In this document: piece by piece, positions 1 through 12,300 of the stretch | Numbering within the stretch: the stretch's first letter is position 1 | Layout: each line of letters begins with the position of its first letter | Assembly (NCBI GenBank): GCA_009801015.1 | Contig: VHZZ01000191.1 | Coordinates: forward strand, 150,960-187,289 | Reading direction: 5' to 3' | From: Silene noctiflora | Taxonomy: Eukaryota > Streptophyta > Magnoliopsida > Caryophyllales > Caryophyllaceae | DNA length: 36,330 nt | Notes under the pieces: generated by a model | What the model saw: only the letters and a program-made list of their open reading frames with translations | Database searches by the model: none | What the model was told of the DNA's origin: nothing | Translations under genes and position numbers: made by a program

Positions 1-175
1 CAAATATTAGCAAAAAAGTAAATTAAGCTGAAACTAGCAAGTAAAGTATCAATTCAAGAGATTCGAATAAGTACCCAAAAAAAAAGACAGCCCTACAAAA
101 TATACCCTAAACTTTAATTAAATTAAATCAAATTCTAATCAAACTCAAAATCAATTAAATTAAATTTGAAATTAC

Positions 176-390
176 CAGGATGCAAAAGCGGTTTAATTGA
201 GCAGGATGATTTGGGAGGTGAATTAAATTGATGAGGTAAAAAGAGGGATTAGGGTTTTAAAAAAGGGGGAAAAGGGTAAATCTGAAATTAAAGAGAAAGG
301 GAGACAAAGAGGAAGGAAGAAGATTGATGAGATAACCTTTGGTGTTTATAAACTGCTACTTCTTGTGTTCTTCTTGTTTTTTTATAAATA
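176..390 (-). promoter_or_regulatory. Promoter and 5' leader exon of a gene running off the left edge
   Basis: Read on the minus strand, this stretch has two possible TATA boxes (about 381-390 and 345-352), then a pyrimidine-rich leader with runs of CTT and CCCTTTT, a telo-box, and no ATG. It ends at a good 5' splice site, CCTG|GTAATTT, with the donor GT at 175-174. The rest of the visible sequence (1-173) is AT-rich and looks like intron. I infer a first non-coding exon of about 150-180 nt, with the coding part beyond the window. The layout closely matches the leader of the SURP/CCCH gene at 14303-14465. The product cannot be known from here. Confidence 0.5.
249..257 (-). promoter_or_regulatory. 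Telo-box AAACCCTAA in leader
   Basis: The minus strand reads AAACCCTAA, the plant telo-box, inside the CT-rich leader. In Arabidopsis such boxes are common near the transcription start of genes for translation and RNA-processing factors. The same motif occurs in the same setting at 14375-14383. Confidence 0.5.
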
Positions 391-815
391 AAAATTGAAT
401 TAAATTTGGATTTGTATATGATTATATATTTAATTTAATTTAATTTAATTTAACCCTAGATAGATGGTCAATGTTTGAGGGTAGTTTGGGTAATAATTTA
501 TTGTCAAAATTTTGTTGTGACTTGTGATATAAGGTAAGAAATTAATGGGATTTTTTAGGATAATTAGGAGTGATATAAAAGGTTAAGGATAATGTATTGG
601 AGAAAGATTGTTAATTAAGGCAGTCGATAATTAGTTTAAGGATATGTTTGAATTAGAGATTTGGAGGGAAAACGGGGGATAGTTGAGATTTCCTTTGTTT
701 GGTTAGCAAAATATTTATAGCGGAACTGTGGAAAGACCGAAAGGATAGGAAGAATGGGGAGAGTTGACTTTTCCCTCCAAAAGTAAGACGTATGTTAAAA
801 ATAGTATTAGACTTA

Positions 816-1053
816 CTCCCTCTGTTCTTTTTTAATTGTCATTTTCACTTTTCGAGACACAAACTTCTCTCTTCAATATCTCCCAAAATATATGACTAAA
901 TATATTGAAATGTATACTTATATTAAAGCTCTATTCGTAAAGAATTTTATGGTGTAATTTTTATAATTTTCCAACCGGTATATTTTTGTATAAATTGAAT
1001 TTAAAAGCTCACGTCGTAAAATGAAAACGTCAATTATTTAAGAACATAAGGAG
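816..1053. mobile_element. Stowaway-type MITE
   Basis: The terminal inverted repeats start CTCCCTCTGTTCTT on the left and, reverse-complemented, CTCCTTATGTTCTT on the right. They are continued by TTGTCATTTTC / TTGACGTTTTC. The element is flanked by TA (814-815 and 1054-1055), the target duplication typical of Tc1/mariner-derived Stowaway elements. It is 238 bp, non-coding and AT-rich inside. Confidence 0.75.
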
Positions 1054-1243
1054 TATTAACAAAAAGGGTGATGTTAAATACAACTTAATACCACATTAGG
1101 CTGTATTTGATATTAATTTATGAATTTAAGACTAAATTACACATAAATCAATGCAATTAATGCATATATTAAGAACTTATTTCCTCATTTAGTTCCTTAA
1201 ATACAACTCATTGGGTTATATATATCATTTTCCATTAAAAAAA

Positions 1244-1415
1244 GGTGGCCCTAAATACACTATCAAGATGTCCAGGGACACTCTCTTTATGTTTCATATG
1301 ACTTATCTGGCCCTTTAATTTCCAACCTCTCAAGTGATTGAATCAAGGGTATTTTTGTCCATTACTTATAATTGGAGTGTCCCAGTAGATTTAGTGAGTG
1401 TATTTAGAGCCACCC
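1244..1415. mobile_element. Short MITE-like inverted-repeat element
   Basis: The left end GGTGGCCCTAAATACACT is matched in inverted orientation by the right end (reverse complement GGTGGCTCTAAATACACT). Both ends are bordered by runs of A, which may hide a target duplication. At 172 bp with no coding sequence it is best read as a non-autonomous DNA transposon. The superfamily is not clear. Confidence 0.5.
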
Positions 1416-1489
1416 AAAAAAAATGATCATCTTACAAACTTGGCAAGAGTTATCCAACCTATTTTTTTAAGATCGTAATTACTAATTGA

Positions 1490-1770
1490 GTTGAGATGGA
1501 TCATGTTTGGTTTGGGTTTTATTAGGTCAAAATACTTAATCGAACAAATTGGGTTCAAATTGGTTCACTTATGGGTCGCGTCGGGTCTGGTTCTCAGGTC
1601 ATGATCATGCTTATTCGGGTCGAGTTAGGTTTGATTTTTCGTCATTCACGTGACGGGTCATTTGTATAATGTGATCAAATTCGACAATGGATTAGGTCGG
1701 ATCCGGGTGGAACAATGAATCGAGTCGATGCGCCAAAGTTCACCCTGGGTCAGCTAGCTGCATCAATTTT
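1490..1770. other. Degenerate GGGTCGG-rich relic
   Basis: A patch with repeated GGGTC/GGTCGG-like words, less AT-rich than its surroundings. A similar patch lies at 2230-2500 and a much stronger one at 21715-22375. No intact reading frame is present. It is probably an old transposon relic, but I cannot define its ends. Confidence 0.25.
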
Positions 1771-1880
1771 GAATTTTGGATATTAGAATAAGAGTATAAG
1801 TTTGACAATGACATTAAAAATCGATTTGAGATACAGAGAAAACAAACAACACAGCGCGTCTTGCTTCAGATGGGTTGTTT

Positions 1881-2063
1881 CCTGTCTAAAATAAGACGGA
1901 TAATATATTATCATTTTACAATAAAATGTTGCTATTTTTTGATAACATGTTACCATTATTTTTCACATCATTTTCAGGATAAAAAGTGACAAATCTAGTT
2001 AAAACATTTATCATTACATTTTATTAAAAAATGACAACATTTTGCCCGTTTTATTTCAGACGG
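1881..2063. repeat. Foldback (long inverted repeat) element
   Basis: The left arm begins CCTGTCTAAAATAAGACGG (1881-1899). The right arm ends CCCGTTTTATTTCAGACGG (2045-2063), its imperfect reverse complement. Further inward, AAATGTTGCTATTTTTTGAT is mirrored by AAATGTTGTCATTTTTTAAT on the other strand. The 183-bp stretch could form a long hairpin and looks like a MITE. No clear target duplication was seen. Confidence 0.5.
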
Positions 2064-3477
2064 AAAAAAGCCCATATGAAATAAGAATTTGCGAACAACA
2101 TAATATATTGTATCGTGATTGGCGATTGTCATTCTATCTAGTATCTACAAGCCTTTATGACAAAAAGTTGTTTATAATATTGTTTTCTTTAGTTAATGTC
2201 TTTTCAAATCAATTTACTTAAAAGAGCGAGTTAAATCGGTTTAGACTAGGTTCAGGAGTTGAGTTGGGTAAGAACGAGTTTGAATCAAGCTACTAAGTCA
2301 AGTCGGATTATGCGGTGAATCGACTTATGAGTTGGTTTCGCTCTAGTCAAAGGATTGGTTAACTTCATATCATTCAAGTTGCATGGTTAGCCTTGGCACC
2401 AGGTTAGGTCAACTTCAATTTATAGAATTCTGAATTATTGGTTACTCTTTGGATCTGGTCAAGTCGGTTTCAGTTCATCAATTCCGAGTTCTTTAGATCT
2501 GGACGTTTATGACCAACTTCATTGGTGACACAAGTTCTCGTGTTACAAGAAACGGGTCAAGTGATACAAGAAGGTAAAAATGTTTAGGAAATGGCACTCT
2601 TTCGTCCCATCTATTTATTTATATAGGATGGTATTTGACCCATTTAATTTTTAAAACAGATATATATTCATCTTAAAAGTGTTTGAAAAGCTCTTTCAAC
2701 GACGACAAGAGCCAAGTCGAGCTTATAGGAATAAGTCTCGGTAAAACACAAAAAAAGAATGTTTTACCATAACTTAAAAGTAATGGGATATAAGATGCGA
2801 TATGAAAATAGAGTCTCTAAAAACAATTACTTCCGACGGTTTTGAGTTAAGAATTACGTACAATACAAAACGGCAGTTGCTAACTTCTGAACTATCTACC
2901 TTCATATTAACCTGATTTGAGATAAGTAGTTTTGGAACAAATTTGGACAAATACTTGGAACCAACAACGCGACTTTGAAAAAAGCCTCAACACAACCTAA
3001 CACGGTGATAATACGCAGCAGTTACATAACAAACACAAGCGACAATGTCATCGACTGAAGAAGAGCATTAACATACTATGCAATTTTACTCTGTAGCCCT
3101 ACTTAACGGCAGCCTCACACCCTCACAGGCCAAAGAGACTTCTCCTGGGGAAAATCCTTCGTCAACATGTGAATTTCCATGTCACAGGTCAACACGGCAT
3201 CTTCTCCGGGATCCTTAGTCTACATGCGAAATTCAAGGAGGAGAGAGCCATCCAAGAATCAAATCCATCTCCTTCCAAAATCCCCCTCCGAAATTTTCAC
3301 AAGCAAAATTCAACCGGAACCTAGCCAACTAGCAAGTCCCATGCATACAGCCAAGATGGAGGGGGACTAAACAGGTGAGCATAAATTAGAGTAGCTCAGA
3401 TGACGTTTTGACCCGTATCAATAGTGCAGGCCGGACACAGAATCTCTAGTCAGTCAGTCGGTCTGGTTGGAAGTGCT
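2064..3477. other. Gene-free intergenic DNA
   Basis: I see no coding sequence here. A degenerate direct duplication of about 40 bp lies at 3138-3178 and 3197-3234; both copies share CTTCTCC-GGG and a CTTMGTCWACATG core. A small frame at 3179-3370 falls on this duplication and has no sign of being a gene. Confidence 0.4.
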
Positions 3478-3508
3478 TTAATAGTACATTTCATCAATAT
3501 TTAGGACG

Positions 3509-3718
3509 TCATGATAGTTGTACAAACAAATTAAACAGCAGTTCAAAGTAAAGGAGAAGAACACCAACCACGGCCTTACATTTTTCATATGCATAATTAA
3601 CTGCTTCCTCAACTCTTGCAAGGTCCATTTCAGAACAATCTCCTCCAGAGCTCTTCTCAAAAGTCTTAATACCCAAATCCCAATGACCATGAAAATCAAT
3701 CTCATGACGTACGAAAAG
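3509..3718 (-). other. Exon-like open stretch, unrecognised
   Basis: One minus-strand frame is open for about 70 codons and has protein-like composition, including the string DLARVEEAVNYAYEKCKAVV, which looks like an amphipathic helix. It has no ATG at its start and a stop directly upstream. A possible acceptor (TTTTCTAG|ATG) lies upstream at about 3821, but the frame it opens is a different one. This could be a decayed exon, a terminal exon of an unseen transcript, or chance. I do not recognise the family. Confidence 0.15.
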
Positions 3719-3834
3719 CAATTAATGAGGCTAGTCATCACCATGCAAACGAAATGCTCGTCAGTAAAAGCATTTTGCTGATAATATAATATAGGCGACA
3801 TCATGGCCGAGATCCACATCTAGAAAACAAAATT

Positions 3835-4680
3835 TCACATTCATGTCCCTGAGAGAGTCCCTGAGAGATGATATCTGGGGTTGATGAGATTAACCTCGTG
3901 TCTCTCACATCTTAAAATGTGATATTGACATCAACTCTTATATTTACTAACATAACCCTGCAAAAATTCAAAGAGGAATCAAAGAATGATCTAAGAGTAA
4001 ACAAACAAAAATCCAAGTCAATTGACAAAGGATGGAGGCAAGTTCAGCATCTCAAGCAAGTTCAGAAACATCAGTCCAAGGAATTAAAATATCAAAACCT
4101 ACAGAAAAATAAAAAGCAAAAACTGCTCATATAGTCGCACGGTACAAGCAGTGTCAAAACAGTCTTACCACATCTCAAATCGTTTATGGAAAAAGAGAGA
4201 ATCAAGACTAGCACTTGAGCTCTATTAGATGACAGCCAGAAAAAGTAGTATTAGCCACACTTGTATAGTTTTTCAATGTGCAATTCCATGTCATCTGACA
4301 GCTACTACTTTATCCAAGTGGCTACAATAACAGCCAAATTTATCCATAACGAGGGGTTGAAATTATACAACCTTCCTACTCTGTTGAAATAGGAAGAGGC
4401 TGTTAAAAGCAAATAACAATAGCAAATCTCTTGACTCCATTGTATATGGAAATAGGAAACTCATACAACTTCTGTAAAGAATGAGAAATTCACCTTTAAG
4501 ACTCTCCAGCATAAGGTTATAGTAAAGCCTAGGGAAATTCAATATTAAGGAGTTCAGAAAGTTTTAATCCAAAATGACAAGTTATGAAACTTTTATCACA
4601 CCGCCCTTTAATATCTCAGTTCTCACCCTTTACCATAAAGCATTACCAATTTCGCTCTACCACGCCAAACATCTATCATT
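3835..4680. other. Gene-free intergenic DNA
   Basis: AT-rich sequence without a supported gene. The only local structure noticed is a small tandem pair GTCCCTGAGAGA near 3845-3870. Confidence 0.4.
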
Positions 4681-4683
4681 TTA

Positions 4684-5141
4684 GGGGGCGTTTGTTTCGC
4701 ACATGGATATGGGTTTGGGAACGGGAATCATACCTGGGTGGTATGGGGTTGGAACTTGATTACTCATACCTAGTGTTTCTTTCAATTATAGGTGGTATGG
4801 GGTTAGAACTAATTTAAAGTTAAAATTCTTTGAAACATAATATTTTAATTAATAATTTTTAATATTATAAAATCAGTTAATTAAAGATTTAATCATATTA
4901 ATAAGATAAAAGATTTCATTTACAATATATCATACTTTATTTTTTAGTTTTGGTTTTCTCAATTTGATACCCATGGGTCCCCAATCTCATACTCACCCCC
5001 CTCCTTGGGAAGAGAAACCCATACCTTATGGGTTTGAGGTATGGGTATGAAACCTCCATTCTTGCCAAACAAACACTTGGTACGGGTTTGGTCATTCCAA
5101 ACCCATACCTCATTCTTTAGTTGGGTGAACCAAACACCCCC
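4684..5141. mobile_element. Tourist-type (PIF/Harbinger) MITE
   Basis: The ends are GGGGGCGTTTGTTTCGC on the left and, reverse-complemented, GGGGGTGTTTGGTTCAC on the right. The element is flanked by TTA (4681-4683 and 5142-5144), the 3-bp target duplication of PIF/Harbinger elements. It is 458 bp. The interior carries inverted GGTATGGGTTTGG-like words near both ends and no transposase. It lies downstream of the SURP/CCCH gene. Confidence 0.75.
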
Positions 5142-5218
5142 TTAATTGTTTCTTTCCCGTGTAAGGATTAATCTCCTGATGAACTTTTAGGCAAATACTT
5201 CATGCAACTTATAAGTTA

Positions 5219-5553
5219 GAGAAAATCACAACTCCCACCTTTTCTATACCACCTTTTCAGAACTCCTACCTTCTCTGAACTTTTGTTTTCCAAAACTCCC
5301 ACCTTTTCGGAAGATATCTCCAAAATTCCCACCCAATGCCCATTTTTGACAAAATAAAAGTTATTTCTTCGTCCATATCGATCATGAATGCTCTTTCCTT
5401 ACTACTAAAAGTTACTTTTTGACAAAAACTAAAGATCTCATGAATGATATTCCCTAAAATATGGCACTAATTTTGGTAAAAAGGACTTTTGGTGTGAACT
5501 TTTGAGAAAATTATTAAAAAAAATTAGAAAAGGTGGGAGTTATGAATTTTCTC
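5219..5553. mobile_element. Mutator-like MITE
   Basis: Terminal inverted repeats of about 27 bp: the left end begins GAGAAAATCACAACTCCCAC and the right end reads, inverted, GAGAAAATTCATAACTCCCA. The nine bases either side (TATAAGTTA and AATAAATTA) match at 7 of 9, as expected for an aged Mutator-type 9-bp duplication. It is 335 bp with no coding capacity. It sits only 77 bp from the Tourist element. Confidence 0.6.
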
Positions 5554-6321
5554 AATAAATTATGCCATACAAACAAGAACCCCATTGGATATGCATAAAC
5601 TATATTTTATTTTTGTAAGATTAAAATAGGTGCAACCTATCTTTCTGGAGCAGATAACGCAACACCCTGAGACATGATTGTGAATTTGTGACACAGTATT
5701 AAGGAAACTGACAGAGAACAAATGTTCCCTGATAGAAATGCAGATGACGTGTTGGATGCTTCGTAGAGTCACATGAAAGCTTAGTTCATATATAATCTAA
5801 AGAAACCAAAATCGTTGTTCGTGAATGCAACATAGAGGGAAAGCTAACTACAATGGTAAAGAACAGGATCTCATCATTTGATTCTATCCAGTCATAAGCT
5901 TTTTTTGAAAAGGAATAATCCATTCAATGAAAATTTTAGAGCTAAGTTTACAATCTCATTATTTGTATCCAAATTCCAAAGGTTAAAAATGGAAATTTCA
6001 CGGGAGTTACAAAACGTGAATGTTTGGCAGTTGGACAAATATTTCCATTTGATGAGTACAGGTAAGAAATTCACGGATAAAGATATAAAAATGGGTTGCT
6101 AGTGCCTAGTTGTAATCAAATCTTCCATATTTTTTAATAAGAAAGTGAGGCAAAAGGACTACTAAATGAAGACTTTAGTTTACTAGAGGCTTTAGTCACC
6201 ATATTTCTTGCTATGAATGGGGACAAGAGGACACTAAACACAAATCATGACAACTATGAATAGTAGTAATAATGAAAATTGTTGCAAGAAGACTCAAGCT
6301 TAGTTTCGAACAAACTACCAG
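5554..6321 (-). other. Probable 3' region of the SURP/CCCH gene
   Basis: This stretch follows the last identified coding segment of the minus-strand SURP/CCCH gene. The coding sequence has a strong splice donor just before its read-through stop (LVE|GTATGT, donor at 6408-6407), so the true last exon and 3' UTR probably lie here. Several acceptor-like sites exist (for example the AG at about 6208-6207). None is followed by the tail expected for the family (roughly G-Y-V-x-K-Y). Confidence 0.3.
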
Positions 6322-9300
6322 CTATTGTGCTAACAGACTCGTCCAAATCATCACAACACATTCAGCAAAACATTCCTCTACCAGCTTTACACCCAGACAA
6401 AAACATACCTCCACTAGCTGTGTAAGTTTCCTCCTGGATGAGTCAATATAATGATCTATCTTTGCTTGCGACTTGGGTACGCGGTGATTTTTCATAGCAC
6501 CAGACACCTTATCAACGGTTTTCTTAACAATTGTCTTAAAAACTTCTTTGCTCATATTACCCTGACGCCATTGTGGCTTAAGAACCTCCTTCACAAAATT
6601 AGCCACAGCAACCTTGAACAGTTTCATTGATCTAGAATCCTTGCTTGTCCCATTATTCCCTCCTGGCTTAATCTGATCAATCTCAATCTCGCCTTCAGCA
6701 ACAATAGCATCATCGTCGGTATCGCTAAGGCTTCCATTTTCAACAGCACCAACTTCAGCATCAGCCGTCTCACCATATTCATCATTCTCAAGCGATGTAG
6801 TGGCAACAACCTCTTTCTGCTTGTTTTCTGCCACATCTAACACCTTTAGATGACTACCGACCTTCAGCATCTCAGAATTATCACCCGCATGGTCCTGCTT
6901 CTGAGAACGTTTTGAAGAAGGCTCTATGCTGTCAAACAGAGGATCATATTGGTCTCCACCTGATCTCGCCATACCTCCCCCAGCTCTCATAGAGTTGGGT
7001 GAGGATAAAAACTGTCCGGATCCATAACCGCTTGCTGCTTCTCCCTCACTCGGTACATTGCTCAAACTAAAAGAACCATCGTATTTCATACCAGAAGTAG
7101 ACACCCTTTCTTGCGCAAAAGCAGAGCTGAATCTAGAACTCAGAGGCTGATCAAATGTTGAGGCATATGGATTGTAATGAGCTGAAATTCCCGACCTACC
7201 ATTATGTACATAGAGAGACGGCTGCTCCCTGACAAGAGGATCAGATGCATAACCGGACACAGGCTGAGACCCTCCAAGGTGTGAAGGTACATTGTCAGCA
7301 GTAGTTAGTGATGAACCAGATGTTGGAGGTCTCTGCTGCAAAAGTTGATTATTATTATCAGCTTGTCTAGAAGAATCCCCCGTAAACATATTGCTCCCAG
7401 GAAATGATTGCATAACATTTGGATCCCCTGGGAATAGACTGGACTGAGAAGGCACCCCAGGAGTGAAGGATCCCATAGATCCATGGCCTACAAATGGAGT
7501 GCCAGAAGCATTACCGGAAGGCAAATGGTATGTTTGATACTGAAACCCACTGACCTGAGAATGTTCTGCCAACTCACCAGTTTGGGCCCTCAAAGACATC
7601 TGATTTGCAGGGTCAGTTCTAAACGGATTATTACCTTGCTGAAATGGCAAGGGAGGACCAGAAATAGATGAATCAATCACATATGGTGGACGTGGTTGAG
7701 GAGGCGGCAAAATGGTCCATGCAGAATTGGTAGGATCAGGATAATGAGATTGTTGACTAGGCAAACGAGCGTGCTGCGGAGGAACAATGTCAACTGGAAA
7801 TGTGACGGGAGGAGTGATTGCTTGAGAAAAATGAGGTAGAGGTGGATGGGAAATTTGATAAGGAAAATTTGCATTCGGTATTGTCGGTTTATCTGACGTA
7901 AAACCCTGGTACGACTCTGTAGAAATTTTAGGAGAAACCAAAGATGTATCAGCAACAGAAGAGTCTATTTTACCGGAGGCGACAGTTGTCGGGTTCTCAA
8001 CAATTTCTTGAGGTGCTTTAGCTGAAGAATGATGAATGGCTTCGCTCGTTGAAGGCATCCCAAAAGTTGGATACTCCCCACCAATACAAGGACGTGGCAT
8101 ATGTACTTCTGAGGTTCCTTGTACACGAGCAGGGTCCTCTCTTTTATCTTCACTATTTTGGAATTCGTTAACTGAGTTATCCGCTTCTTTGCGCAATACA
8201 TTGGGCATACCATCAATAGTTGATTCCACTTTGAAATTTTCATCATTAGTCTTTGACGTTAAATCATCATCATCATCATCATTATTAACCGAATGGAAAG
8301 GTATTTTTCCACCCTTCATATCATTATTATGTTCTTTAGATACAGCTGGCGTAACCCTATCACCAAGCTCAGAATTTCTTGCACTGGCCACGTTTACTTG
8401 GTACTGCTTACCTTTATATCGTCTAGAGCTCTCACTCTTATCCACGTCAAGGTGCAGATATCGACATGATGCTCCACGATAGCACTTACCTTTAAGGTAG
8501 TCCATACATTGTGGCGTTTGTGGCTTACCTCGTCTCACCATTTCACCAGCAAACTCACCCCCAGAACGGTAAGGAGATCTGCTTCTACTTCTGCGCCTCT
8601 TGGGTGACCAACTGGTTCATCAGCCACAAATAACAATTCTTATTTACTGAAGCAGACACAACATAAATACAGGCGGGAAGATAAATGAAACAGCACAAAA
8701 AGAATGAATATATAAGACATACAATTGTCTGCCTACTAGCTGAGAAGACAACGGAGTATTCAAAACTAAACATGTACCTTCGAGAGCGACTTCTCCTGCC
8801 CTTCCTTCTACGTGGACTTCTCCTTTTCCTATCTGATGGTGATCGACTACGGCTCCTACTTCGATCCCTCCTACCACGACGCCTTACTTGCCGAGTGCCA
8901 TCAGACTCACTATCACTAGCACCTTCCTTAACAAGCCTGCCAAATTCATCCACTTTTTGTGCAGTTTTTTTATCCTTTATTTGAGTGTCATTGGAAGCAT
9001 CATTGTCAAAACCACGACTTCNCGTGACATGAAATCTGGTCTTCAGATCTGATGGATCATCTCCGTCATTTTTGTCTCCAATTCCATGTTTTCCTGAAGA
9101 CCNTACTTTAGTCGATGTTTCCTGGGATTCACTTGGTACTACTAGTGTTTCTTGTTTTATTAACGAACTGTCCACACAAGCTGCCAAAGTTTGACCAAGC
9201 CCCGGTTCAGATGCCGCACCACTCTTACTGTCATCACATAAAGTTGAGATCCCCAATTTAGGTGGGGACGGAACTGTCTGGGCCTCGCCTTGGTCATAAG

Positions 9301-12300
9301 GCAGCTCATCCTCGGAATTGTCATCTGAAGCATAGTTTGGAATAAGCCTGAATGGGCTATCAATGCTACCAAGTTGACTAGAAGAATCTTCAGGCTTCGT
9401 CTCAGCCACTTCTTTTGACTTGACAGGTAGTTGTAAATTCAGGGCTGAACTGTTATCTCCTGTATGTAGAGGCATAGTTTCTTGCTTTTGCATTTCAAAC
9501 ACTTCACCAGTTGAAGCTGGTTCAGACTTCAGATCTTCACCAGACTTCAAATCTTGTTTTTGCATTTCCATTACTTCTCCAGTCAAAGCAGGTTCGGACT
9601 TCAAATCTTCACAAGACAAATCTTGTTCTTGCATTTCCAACACTTCTCCGGTTGAAGCCGGCTCAAACTTCATATCTTCACCCGACTCATAGATGTCAGG
9701 CTCTTTATCAGTTTGGGTTATATCATCTAAAGCCACAAGCCATACAGTTAGAAGCCAAACAGAACTCAAATTAATGAAAAGAATTATAGGAACAACAAGA
9801 GTAGATTAATGAGAGAAGAATTGGACAGACAGAGAGTAAAGAAAGAAAAACTTAAAATGTAAGAATTAGCACCACGTGCAAGAAATGTCTCTCAAGATAA
9901 CAGGATGGAAAGAAATTGACCTAGAGAGGAAAAGTAAAGGGTAAAGAGATCAGCAAAAGTAGGGCATAAGTAAGACAAAGCAACAAGATGCAGAAGACCT
10001 CCAAGCTATCAAAGACTTTCTCCTTTTACAGGTAATTAATACTTCTAGACTTTGAAAAGACAAAACAAGCTGCGATGAATACCAGCATTTCAACCTAAGG
10101 ACATAGGAAGTATATGGATGGGAATCCTAGGAAGTAAGAGCACTTTCAAGGAAGGTTTCCAAGGACCTTTTTCTAAATCTCCAATACAGCAATTTTCTCT
10201 CTCCAAGAACTCGGAAACAGAAATTGCACAAACTAGTTTGCGAACCGAGGACAAAGATGTGATTACTTAAAAAACCCAAAGAATATTTGAAAATAAACAA
10301 TATGGTTTACCATGACATGTGTCTTATAAAATAAAACACTAGCCCACTACCAACTACCTTTCCTCACAGATAAGAGAAGGTAACCACTGGTCATAGTAGT
10401 AAGGAAAGAACTTACTGATTAAAATGGAGCGCCAAAGTACTAAAACCTCCTAGATAAGGCGGTAATCATACTGGACATGCACTAAAAATAACCCACCAAT
10501 ACTGAAAAGCTTAGAATTAAAACAGTTCTACCACCACAAGATATTTGCAGGAAGCATTACTTTAAAAAACCATGTAATTAACTTCCAACAGCATGTCTCA
10601 TTAAAAAAGCCAGAATGCAGAACTTCAGTCTTGGCTGCTTCCATAACTAATGCAACCCGAGCTTACACTCAAACAGAGAACCTCATATAGGTTACACAAA
10701 TTGTTAGCTGTTTCACGAAGCAAAAAATAAGTGAATTCCTGTCTGTTTACTCAACTACAAAATAACTCAAATTGAGAGAGAGGGTCTTGTTTTCCATTTT
10801 CCTTATAAAAAAACACATCAACACAATACTACAGTCTACAAACATCAAACTTCTGCAAAGCCTGCCTTTCTACGTGGCTTTGTCTCTGAATACAAAAAAA
10901 ACTTAGAGTGGACCTAATTCTTGAAACCCAAGGAGTAACACACTAACACATTTGTTTTGTCAAAAAAGACATTACAAGAAACAACAGTAACACATAAAGC
11001 ATCAATTTTGTTTTAACTTGAAATGACACCCCCATTAAGATGCTCTCAAAATTGATTTCCAGTTTATATGAAGCAACACAAACTAGGCTTACAAAACTGA
11101 GAGGCGCCATACAAAAAGTTAAAATCAGATTACTTGACCTTAAGAAGGCAACGAACATGATCATCACGCAGGAACACCAAGGGCAACATAACAACAAGAA
11201 CAGCATTAAATAAAGCCCCAAGAAGGCAAATTCAATGATCATAATCATTTACTCCTTCCTATCCAAACAATTCTTCCCACTTTCCTTTTTTGGACTATCC
11301 AATCCAATCTGCTCATTTATCCTCATTACAACCTTATATATTTAAAAAAAATGGCATCAATTATACTCTCTCCCATCCACACCAAAGGTAACACTTACCG
11401 TATTTAGTCCATCCAAACCAAACTACCCATTCCTTTTTGAGTTAAAATATTTACCAAAGACTCCTTATTCACCATCCTTATTTACACCCTTAGTCATTAT
11501 ATTTTTGCTTTGTTTGCAAGTGGACCTTCTTAGGTTACACAATTACCCTTACTTTTTCCACTTTTCCTTAAAACTTGTGCCCAAGCCCATGTTACCTTTA
11601 GTGTGGATGTGAGGGAGTAATATTTTTACTCACACAATAGAGCATTCCAATCAGAGGATTAACATTTTCTAAACCATTAACAATCAATTAATTAACTCAA
11701 TTTTAATTCTTAACACGGCCACCCACCCAGCCCGTTTCTCTCCTCACAGTATGCATCACCTTCAACCTTGGTCCACCACCCAATCCCTTTAGCTACAGTC
11801 CACCACCCACCTCTAGCCACCAGTCCACTACCCACAATATCTCGAACCACCACAAACCACCATACACCATCACATACAACTTTAAACCACAGGAAATCAC
11901 AAAGACTAACACCACCTTCCTCACCAAGCAGCCACGTACCATCGCCAATTACCCACCTCGCACTACCTTGCCCTCACCTTGTCATTGAACCTCGGTGCAC
12001 CTACCATTCCCTTCCATTTTTTTCTTGATTGCAATTTTCGGACAAGAATGAATTTTGTAGATCTACAAAAATACGGACTGAATCTTGTGAAAGTATCGTC
12101 GTCATTAATATTATCGGTGCAAGATTGGATAACTCTATTTTTGAACCAGATGGTAAATATTGGTGGCGGAGACGCGCTGACGGTGGACAAACTCGGGTTG
12201 CAGGGAAGGGAACTATGTGGGTAAGGTTAGAGATAAGGCTGGTAAGTTAAGTAAAATAAACCCACTAAGTATAAGGGTATTTGGGACATTTTAAAGTACC

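Noticed and set aside
5640-5680. Acceptor TGTCTCAG followed by GVALSAPER-stop as last exon of the SURP/CCCH gene
   Set aside because: In frame and with a fair acceptor, but it lacks the Y-V-x-K-Y tail expected for the family; cannot be separated from chance.
6192-6206. Mini-exon KYGD-stop as last exon of the SURP/CCCH gene
   Set aside because: Only 15 nt and supported by a single weak resemblance; not enough to annotate.
8036-8482. 148-codon plus-strand open frame
   Set aside because: It lies antisense to the third exon of the SURP/CCCH gene, whose zinc finger and frame are clear. It is a by-product of that codon usage.
6322-9769. Two separate genes for the CCCH part and the SURP part
   Set aside because: The donor at 12578 and acceptor at 9727 join in frame, and the RS segment continues across the 8777/8612 junction, so one gene is more likely.
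11768-12028. Pro/His/Thr-rich plus-strand frame
   Set aside because: Low-complexity CCACC repeats inside a transposon-like element in an intron; no splice or promoter context and no recognisable domain.
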